Shown here: piece after piece, positions 57,056-64,000 of the stretch
Position numbering within the stretch: the stretch's first letter is position 1
Layout: every line of letters starts with the position of its first letter
NCBI GenBank assembly: GCA_031761405.1
Contig: JASEVX010000011.1
Span: forward strand, 39,766,876 to 39,830,875
Reading direction: 5' to 3'
From: Serripes groenlandicus
Lineage: Eukaryota > Mollusca > Bivalvia > Cardiida > Cardiidae
DNA length: 64,000 nt
The notes under the pieces: model-generated
Database searches by the model: none
What the model saw: only the letters and a program-made list of their open reading frames with translations
What the model was told of the DNA's origin: nothing
Position numbers and translations under genes: made by a program

Positions 57056-57145
57056 AAGAGGAATTGGAGCTTGGAAGAAAAGACTATACTTAAACTATTG
57101 GTGACCAAATGTCTTTTCGAAAAAGTGCCACCAAGGAAAACGGAA
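57056..57145 (+). CDS. Truncated coding exon (KRNWSLEEK..) cut by a pogo-like element
   Basis: Thirty codons follow an acceptor CTTGCATTGGCACAG: KRNWSLEEKTILKLLVTKCL then FEKVPPRKTE. The pattern (K/R)RxWSxEEK..V/IPxKxE recalls a short domain in many uncharacterised animal proteins, in which a Cys-containing segment normally follows the last Glu. Here coding similarity stops exactly where the pogo-like terminal repeat begins at 57146. No donor is present, so the exon looks broken. The family memory is approximate and should be treated as a lead. Confidence 0.45.
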
Positions 57146-57385
57146 CAGTCGAACCTCGTTAAACCGGACGCCGTTAATCCAGAAAATTCGCGATCCAGAC
57201 ATAAAATTCAAGGAACGGATTTTGTATGCTTAATTATTCTCCGTTAATACGGAAATTCGCATTCCGGAACAGGACAAAAAATATCGGGAACGGAGCGACC
57301 ATTTACACATAAAATCCGCTTCATTAGTCCGGAAGTCATAACATGTATATGTATTTTTTTTTCTCAATTAGTCCGGATTATACTG
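57146..57385 (+). mobile_element. pogo/Tigger-like non-autonomous element
   Basis: Begins CAGTCGAACCTCGTTAAACC and GGACGCCGTTAATCC, the widespread pogo/Tigger terminal style. The interior has further TTAATACGGAAATTCGC and AGTCCGGAAG repeats. The right end ..TTAGTCCGGATTATACTG is eroded. Confidence 0.75.
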
Positions 57386-57678
57386 ATTGTGTAAATCTTG
57401 TTGCGTGTCATAGTTTTCTAGTATGTCTGTTTGTCCTAACAATATGGGTTAAAAGCTGTGTACTGTATACAATGTAATAGGACTGTTCCATAATAGACTA
57501 GCGTGTGTCATTGTTTACTTTAATTAGCAGTCATAAAATAGCAGCCGATCAGGTGTTGATTGCCAACATGATATAAACTGATTTTGAGATTAAAATTTCG
57601 ACATTTTGACCCAGAGACAAGTGGAGATCTGACTAAAAATAATAAGGTGTTCCATATTTGTATATTTTGATGCTCATT
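57386..57678. other. Presumed intron, nothing recognised
   Basis: AT-rich, no repeat shared with the rest of the window. Confidence 0.4.
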
Positions 57679-60498
57679 TTTAGCTCCACTGGCTGAAAGC
57701 CAGTCAAGCTTATGTCATGGCGAATTGTCCGTCGTCCCTAACCACTTGGTCAATTTGATTGAAACTTCATAGGAAGCATCCTCTCAATGTCCTCTCTTAA
57801 ATTCCTTCACATTTTTTGTTCCATGCATAATTCTGGTTTCCATGGCAACCAAAAGAAAAAAATAGTGAAAACTTAAAAAATCTTCTTCTCCGAAAGTGTC
57901 AGGCCGATTTTCAAATAATTTTGTAGAAATGTTCCTTGGGTGACCCTTTATTAGATTCCTTCAAGAAATGTTGATTGGTTGAAAAACATGGCCGCCAGGG
58001 GGCGGGGCTATTTTGCCTTATATAGCTATAGTGAAAACTTAAAAAATCTTCTTCTCCGAAAGTGTTCAGCTGATTTTCAAATAATTTTGTAGAAATGTTC
58101 ATTGGGTGACCCTCTATCAGATTCCTTCAAGCCATGTTGATTGGTCTGAAAACATGGCCGCCAGAGGGAGGGGCTATTTTGCCTTATATGACCATAGTGA
58201 AAACTTAACAAATCTTCTTCTCCGAAAGTGTTGAGCAGATTTTCAAATAATTTTGTAGAAATGTTCCATGGATGACCCTCTATCAGATTCCTTCAAGCCA
58301 TGTTGATTGGTTAAAAAACATGGCCGCCAGAGGGCGGTGCTTTTTAGCTCACCTGAGCTTTGCTCAAGGTGAGTTATTGTGATCGCCTTTTGTCCGGCGT
58401 CCGTCGTCCGTCGTCCGTCAACTTCTTCTCCTCAGTAACCAGTGGGTCAATTTGGATGAAACTTCACAGAAAGCATCCTCTCAATGACCTCACCAGAATT
58501 CCTTCAAATTTTTGTGATCCATGCAAAATCTGGTTTCCATGGCAACGAAACCGAAAAAACTTCAAAATTCTTCTTCTCCCAAATTGGTTGGCAGATTTTC
58601 AAATAATTTTGTAGAAATGTTTCTTGGATGACCCTCTATCAGATTCCTTCAAGCCGTGTTGATTGGTCAAAAAACATGGCCGCCAGGGGGGGCGGGGCTA
58701 TTTTGCCTTATATGGCTATAGTGAAAACTTAAAAAATCTTCTCCTCCGAAAGTGTAAGGACGATTTTCAAATAATTTTGTAGAAATGTTCCTTGGGTGAC
58801 CCTCTATCAGATTCCTTCAAGCCATGTTGATTGGTCGAAAAACATGGCCGTCAGGGGGGGGGGGGGGGGGGGCGGGGCTATTTTGCCTTATATGGCTATA
58901 GTGAAAACTTAAAAAATCTTCTCCTCCAAAAGTGTCAGGCTGATTTTCAAATAATTTTGTAGAAATGTTCTTTGGGTGATCCTCTATCAGATTCCTTCAA
59001 GCCATGTTGATTGGTCAAAAAACATGGCCGCCTGGGGGCGGGGCTATTTTGCCTTTTATGGCTATAATGAAAACTTAAAAAATCTTCTCCTCCATAAGTG
59101 TCAGGCCGATTTTCAAATAATTTTGTAGAAATGTTCCTTGGGTGACCCTATATCAGATTCCTACAAGCAATGTTGATTGGTCAAAAAACATGGCCGCCAG
59201 GGGGTGGGGGCTATTTTGCCTTATATGGCCAAAGTGAAAACTTAAAAAATCTTCAACATCTTCTCCTCAGTAACCAGTGGGTCAATTGGGATGAAACTTC
59301 ACAGAAAGCATCCTCTTAATGACCTCACCAGAATTCCTTCAAATTTTAGGGATCCATGCAGAATTCTGGTTTCCATGGCAACGAAACGAAAAAAACTTCA
59401 AAATTCTTCTTCTCCCAAACTGGTTGGCAGATTTTCAAATAATTTTGTAGAAATGTTCCTTGGATGACCCTCTACCAGATTCCTTCAAGCCATGTTGATT
59501 GGTCAAAAAACACGGCCGCCAGGGGGGGCGGGGCTATTTTGCCTTATATGGCTATAGTAAAAACTTAAAAAATCTTCTCCTTTGAAAGTGTAAGGCTGAT
59601 TTTCAAATGATTTTGTAGAAATGTTCCTTGGGTGACCCTCTATCAGATTCCTTCAAGCCATGTTGATTGGTCGAAAAACATGGCTGCCAGGGGGGGGGGC
59701 GGGGCTATTTTGCCATATATGGCTATAGTGCAAACTTAAAAAATCTTCTTCTCCAAAAGTGTCCGCCCGATTTTCAAATAATTTTGTAGAAATGTTCCTT
59801 GGATGACCCACTTTCAGATTCCTTCAAGCCATGTTGATTTGTCAAAAAACATGGCCGCCAGAAGGCAGGGCTATTTTGCATTATATGGATATAGTGAAAA
59901 CTTAAAAAATCTTCTCCTCCAAAAGTATCTGGCCGATTTTCAAATAATTTTGTAGAAATGTTCCTAGGGTGACCCTCTATCAGATTCCTTCAAGCCAAGT
60001 TGATTGGTCGGAAACTGGCTGCCAGGGGGCATGGCTTATATAGCTAAAGTGAACAAAAAATAAAAATCAGGTGAGCGATTCAAGGGCCATCATGGCCCTC
60101 TTGTTTGCCTTATATGGCTGAAGAGAAAACTTAAAAAATCTTCTCCTCCAAAAGCGTTCAGCCGAATTTCAAATAATTTTGTAGAAATGTTCATTGGGTG
60201 ACCCTCTATCAGATTCCTTCAAGCCATGTTGATTGGTTGAAAAACATGGCCGCCAGAGGGCGGGGATATTTTGCCTTATATGGCTATAGTGAAAACTTAA
60301 AATATCCTCTCCTCCGAAAGTGTCAGGCTGATATTCAAATAATTTTGCAGAAACATTCCTTGGGTGACACTCTACAAGATTCCTTTAAGCCATGGTGGTT
60401 GGTCAAAAACATGGCCACCAGAGGGCAGGGCTGTTTGGAGATTTGATTTTTTCCTTATGGCCGTGGAGCGATACTGGCCTTCTTGGGCCTCTTGTAGT
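57679..60498 (+). mobile_element. CTTGTA-ended element (family X'), split by a younger element
   Basis: Left end TTTAGCTCCACTGGCTGAAAG with an inverted CAGCC..GGCTG hairpin. Right end (60468-60498) CCGTGGAGCGATACTGGCCTTCTTGGGCCTCTTGTA, so AGCTCCAC and GTGGAGC are subterminal inverted repeats. The interior is tandem units of about 165 bp (AAAATCTTCTCCTCCGAAAG, TTGATTGGTCAAAAAACATGG, CCAGGGGGCGGGGCTATTTT). It is interrupted at 58346-60105. Confidence 0.72.
58346..60105 (+). mobile_element. CTTGTT-ended element (family X), nested in X'
   Basis: TAGCTCACCTGAGCTTTGCTCAAGGTGAG.. to ..CAGGTGAGCGATTCAAGGGCCATCATGGCCCTCTTGTT. The host unit reads GGGCGGTGCTTTTT | TTGCCTTATATGGCTG on either side, matching the uninterrupted GGGCGGGGCTATTTTGCCTT. 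Interior units are the same 165-bp type as its host; one contains a G-run of about 20 (58853-58872). Confidence 0.8.
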
Positions 60499-60592
60499 TT
60501 ATTAAATTCTACCTCGTTTCATCAGCTGGGCCAAAAAAGTTAATGCCAAAAAAAATCCATACTGAAGTGAATATAGGGAATTTACTTATTTT
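60499..60592. other. Short spacer
   Basis: AT-rich spacer ending in a T-run at which the next element begins. Confidence 0.4.
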
Positions 60593-61294
60593 TTAGCTCA
60601 CCTGTGCACGAAGTGCTCAAGGTGAGTTATTGTGATCGCCCTATGTCCGGCGTCCGTCAACATTTTCTCCTCTGTAACCGGTGTGTCAACTGGGATAAAA
60701 CTTCACAGAAAGCATCCTCTCAATGTCCCCACCAGAATTCATTAAAATTTTTGGAATCCATGCAGAATTCTTGTTTCCATGGCAACGAAATGAAAAAAAC
60801 TTAAAAAATCTTCTCCTCCGAAAGTGTCGGGCCGATTTTCAAATAATTTTGTAGAAATGTTCCTTGGGTGACCCTCTATGAGATTCCTTCAAGCCATGTT
60901 GATTGGTCTATTTTGCCTTATATGGCTATAGTGCAAACTTAAAAAATCTTCTCCTCCAAAAGTGATTTTCAAATAATTTTGTAGAAATGTTCCTTGGATG
61001 ACCCTCTATCAGATTCCTTCAAGCCATGTTGATTAGTCAAAAAACATGGCCACCAGGGGGAGGGGCTATTTTGCCTTTTATGGCTATAGTGAAAACTTAA
61101 AAAATCTTCTCCAAAAGTTTGTGGCCGATTTTCAAATAATTTTGTAGAATTGTTCTTATGGTGACCCTCTATCAGATTCCTTCAAGCCAAGATGATTGGT
61201 TGGAAACTATGCCCGCCAGATGGCGGGGCTTATATAGCTAAAGTGAAAAAAAAAATCAGGTGAGCGATTCCAGGGCCATCATGGCCCTCTTGTT
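60593..61294 (+). mobile_element. CTTGTT-ended element (family X), 0.7 kb, complete
   Basis: (TTTT)TAGCTCACCTGTGCACG..GTGCTCAAGGTGAG.. to ..TCAGGTGAGCGATTCCAGGGCCATCATGGCCCTCTTGTT, with three to four internal units. It stands in a T-run and ends 64 bp before the exon at 61359. Confidence 0.82.
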
Positions 61295-61358
61295 TATGAA
61301 TTTCTATAGAAATGCAATTTTAAATGCACATATATGTCTTCTTTTTTTTTCTTTATAG

Positions 61359-61468
61359 CATTGCTGCCAACTCGTCTTTATGCATGTAGACTGGTCAATC
61401 ATGGCAAAAAAACGGAAAGAAATGCTGTGATGAAGACTGGATGGAGATTTATATCTCTTTTGTTTGAG
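61359..61468 (+). CDS. Candidate internal exon, plus-strand gene
   Basis: One hundred and ten bases with a textbook acceptor (CTTTTTTTTTCTTTATAG) and donor GAG|GTAAAT. The only frame without a stop reads LLPTRLYACRLVNHGKKTER then NAVMKTGWRFISLLFE. It starts with two bases that complete the codon left at 55260, and it ends on a codon boundary. Basic and mixed composition; I do not recognise the domain. The next plausible exon (62862) starts in a different phase, so at least one further exon would be needed between them. Confidence 0.55.
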
Positions 61469-61535
61469 GTAAATTTATAAACATTTAATGCATTCAACAT
61501 TATGTAATACAGTGTTTTGATAAACTGTTTCTTAT

Positions 61536-62235
61536 TATGCCCCCTTCAAAGAAGAGGGGTATATTGCTTTGCACATGTCTGTCGGTCGGTCTGTCAGTAG
61601 ACCAAAGCCTTTCCGAGTGATAACTCAACAATGCCTTGACCTATGGTCCTCAAACTTGTCTTGGAGGTTGGGGTCGACCAGTAGATGAACCTTATTGATT
61701 TTGAGGTCATCAGGTCAAAGTTCAAGGTCACATTGACATTGAACGTGAAAAGCTTGTCCAAGTGATAACTCAACAATGCCTTGACCTATGGTCCTCAAAC
61801 TTGACTTGGAGGTTGGGGATGACCAGTAGATGAACCCTTTTGAATTTGAGGTCATCGGGTCAAAGGTCAACGTCACAGTGACCTTGAACATGTAAAGCTT
61901 GTCCAAGTGATCACTCGACATTGCTTGCACTATGGCCTTAAACTTGACTTGTAGGTTGGGGGTGACCAGTACAATGTAGATGAATCCTATTGATTTTAAG
62001 ATCATTGGGTCAAAGGTCAAGGTCACAGTGACCTTGAACCTGAACCTGAAAAGCTTGTTTGAGTGATCACTTGACATTGCCTGTACCCATGACCCTCACA
62101 GTTGACATGGAGGCTCGGCCTGACCAGTAGATGACCCCTTTTGGTTTTGAGGTCATTGCATCAAAGTTCAAGGTCACAGTGACCTTGAACTCTAAAAGCT
62201 TGTCTGGGCATAATATTTGACAAACATCTCTTGTT
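61536..62235 (+). mobile_element. CTTGTT-ended element, family Z
   Basis: Starts ATTATGCCCCCTTCAAAGAAG..GGGGTATA. About 150-bp units follow (AACTCAACAATGCCTTGACC, GGTCAAAGGTCAAGGTCACA, GAACCTGAAAAGCTTGT). It ends GGGCATAATATTTGACAAACATCTCTTGTT, so ATTATGCCC / GGGCATAAT are subterminal inverted repeats. Confidence 0.75.
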
Positions 62236-62861
62236 CCTATTGTGTTTTCAACACATACCATTGCTCTTCATGAAGGACCACTAAAAGAATTAAGAATAGG
62301 GTACATGATTCTGTTTGTATGGTACCGCATCTGTAAATGTATATATATAGTTGCTAAAATATGAAATCCTGTCTGACAGGATATTGTAGATTCAGGGCTG
62401 ATATCTTTATTTCTTTATATCTGAAATTGTTATTTTACTAAATGCAGACTAAATGTTCCTAGGGTGATTTCTAAAAAGATTGTTCAAGCCATATTTTGAT
62501 CAAAAAGCATGACTCTCTGTATGAAATTGAAATGTATGTAACGTCCATCCCATTTTTGTTTTGACAGCAAACATTCACACACATTTATTTTCAAAATTTG
62601 TTAAAAAGTTAACTATCTGTAATCAAGTTTTGTTCATTGGCATTCTAAACATTAAAAAAACATAAAGATATTGTGAAATTGCAGTACTTTATTTTCTGCC
62701 TCTGAGGCTAACCCCAATTTAACACTTTACCCTACAACAGGCCATAGGTTATCCTGAATATACCATGTTCACCCTTTCATGGAAGCTGCTTAAACTATTG
62801 CACATGACGCAAAGATGAAACTTTGGTACCTCCTGTAGTTGGGTGTTTTTTTTCCTTCTAG
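62236..62861. other. Presumed intron, no exon found
   Basis: I looked here for the SET-domain exon that should precede 62862 (with the Asn-His-type cofactor-binding motif) and did not find it. Confidence 0.4.
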
Positions 62862-62923
62862 GGATATAAGGCCCCATGAGGAGTTACTGTATGACTATGG
62901 GATAAGCAGTTTACCATGGAATA
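62862..62923 (+). CDS. Candidate exon with SET-domain C-terminal signature
   Basis: Sixty-two bases between GTTTTTTTTCCTTCTAG and the consensus donor A|GTAAGTA. The open frame reads DIRPHEELLYDYGISSLPWN. EELLYDYG is the C-terminal motif of SET-domain lysine methyltransferases (the Tyr of (E/D)xxxDY lies in the catalytic pocket), and the preceding Asp-Ile and following Pro-Trp fit the KMT5A-like type, in which the DYG is followed by a short loop and PW. It starts after one base and ends after one base of a codon. The rest of the SET domain is not visible upstream, so this may be a surviving exon of a damaged gene or one whose other exons I missed. Confidence 0.55.
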
Positions 62924-63054
62924 GTAAGTAATATTATAGTTCAACAGATATTGTAAGCAAAAACTATAATAACATGTGAATCTTATCAACTACACAGTAA
63001 GTTTAATGTCTCATTTTCTCCAATATCTCTTCAAATAATCATACAAATCTTGAA

Positions 63055-64000
63055 ATGTTAACTTTGGACACATCGATTATCAAACTAGAGGACACGTCAG
63101 TGGAAAAACTAGAGGACACGTCAGTGGAAAAACTAGAGGACACATCAGTGGAAATACTAGAGGACACTTCAGTGGAAAAACTACAGGACACATCAGTGGA
63201 AATACAAGAGAACACATCAGTGGAAATACAAGAGGACACATCAGTGGACAAACTAGGGGACACTTCAGTGGAAAAACTACAGGACACATCAGTGGAAATA
63301 CTAGAGGACACATCAGTGGAAATACTAGAGGACACATCAGTGGAAATACTAGAGGACACATCAGTGGACATACTAGAGGACACATCAGTGGAAATACTAG
63401 AGGAAGTACTAGAGGACACTTCAGTGGAAATACTAGAGGACTCATCAGTGGAAATACTAGAGGACTCATCAGTGGAAATACTAGAGGACACTTCAATGGA
63501 CAAACTAGAGGACACTTCAGTGGAAATACTAGAGGACACATCAGTGGAAAAACTAGAGGAAATACTAATGGACACTTCAGTGGAAATACTAGAGGACTCA
63601 TCAGTGGAAATACTAGAGGACACATCAGTGGAAATACTAGAGGACTCATCAGTGGAAATACTAGAGGACTCATCAGTGGAAATACTAATGGACACTTCAT
63701 TGGAAAAACTAGAGGACTCATCAGTGGAAATACTAGAGGACTCATCAGTGGAAATACTAATGGACACTTCATTGGAAAAACTACAGGACTCATCAGTGGA
63801 AATACTAGAGGACTCATCAGTGGAAATACTAGAGGACACTTCAGTGGAAATACTAGAGGACTCATCAGTGGAAATACTAGAGGACTCATCAGTGGAAATA
63901 CTAATGGACACTTCATTGGAAAAACTACAGGACACATCAGTGGAAATACTAGAGGACACATCAGTGGAAATACTAGAGGACACATTAGTGGAAATACTAG
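63055..64000 (+). repeat. 24-bp minisatellite encoding an open 8-residue acidic repeat
   Basis: About 39 units of GAAATACTAGAGGACACATC-AGTG type run off the right edge. On the plus strand, from ATG at 63055, the frame is open to the end of the window (315 codons), repeating (E)(I/K)LED(T/S)SV. Two units carry an extra 12 bp, so every length change keeps the frame. At least two minus-strand frames are open as well, which any stop-free 24-bp repeat can show. Most unit differences are amino-acid-changing in every frame, so selection for a protein is not evident. It could be a coding exon of the plus-strand gene or non-coding. Confidence 0.85.

Noticed and set aside
63039..63985. Minus-strand frames (Ser/Ile/Thr repeat and Cys-Pro-Leu-Val-Phe repeat)
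   Set aside because: Shadow frames of the 24-bp minisatellite, with no splice or start context.

Overview
This is a stretch of animal nuclear DNA. It is AT-rich, its genes are split by introns with GT..AG signals, and most of it is transposable-element DNA. The repeat style suggests a bivalve mollusc: repeats beginning 'AGCTCACCT' and ending '..GGCCATCATGGCCCTCTTGTT', tRNA-derived SINEs with '(ATTG)n' tails, and very many small palindromic elements. That assignment comes from recognising repeat style, not from a database search.

Region 1 (1-39.8 kb) is dominated by short non-autonomous DNA elements and SINEs. The commonest family, called P here, has TTAA at both ends, a CCCTTTCCC terminus, subterminal CTGCAGCAGACGACTTT and a central hairpin. 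About 25 copies lie between 5 kb and 39 kb, and the termini suggest piggyBac-type MITEs. At least five other foldback/TIR families, three SINE families, several tandem arrays and a 200-N assembly gap at 32630-32829 share this region. One convincing host gene lies here on the minus strand. Three exons (10681-10459, 10239-9823, 8171-5782) join in phase to give a 1009-residue, disordered, Ser/Asn-rich protein with a poly(A) signal; I do not recognise it. A 1.7-kb TIR-bounded element at 24755-26440 carries a broken ORF of unknown family.

Region 2 (40-49.5 kb) holds larger mobile-element remains. They are a minus-strand LINE split by a Mutator-like element with a FLYWCH finger and broken transposase, a second longer LINE with endonuclease and reverse transcriptase, and a truncated plus-strand ZNF862-like/hAT-transposase-like gene.

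Region 3 (50-64 kb) consists mainly of several families that look unrelated internally but share one end design: a subterminal inverted repeat, a small palindrome near the 3' end, then CTTGTT or CTTGTA. Copies are nested in one another at T-runs without visible target duplication. I propose they are Helentron-type (HINE-like) elements. Between them are short plus-strand exons of what may be one long gene: an acidic exon, a KKKRK exon phase-compatible with a downstream exon, an exon cut by a pogo-like element, and an exon with the SET-domain C-terminal signature EELLYDYG. The window ends inside a 24-bp minisatellite that encodes an open 8-residue acidic repeat on the plus strand.
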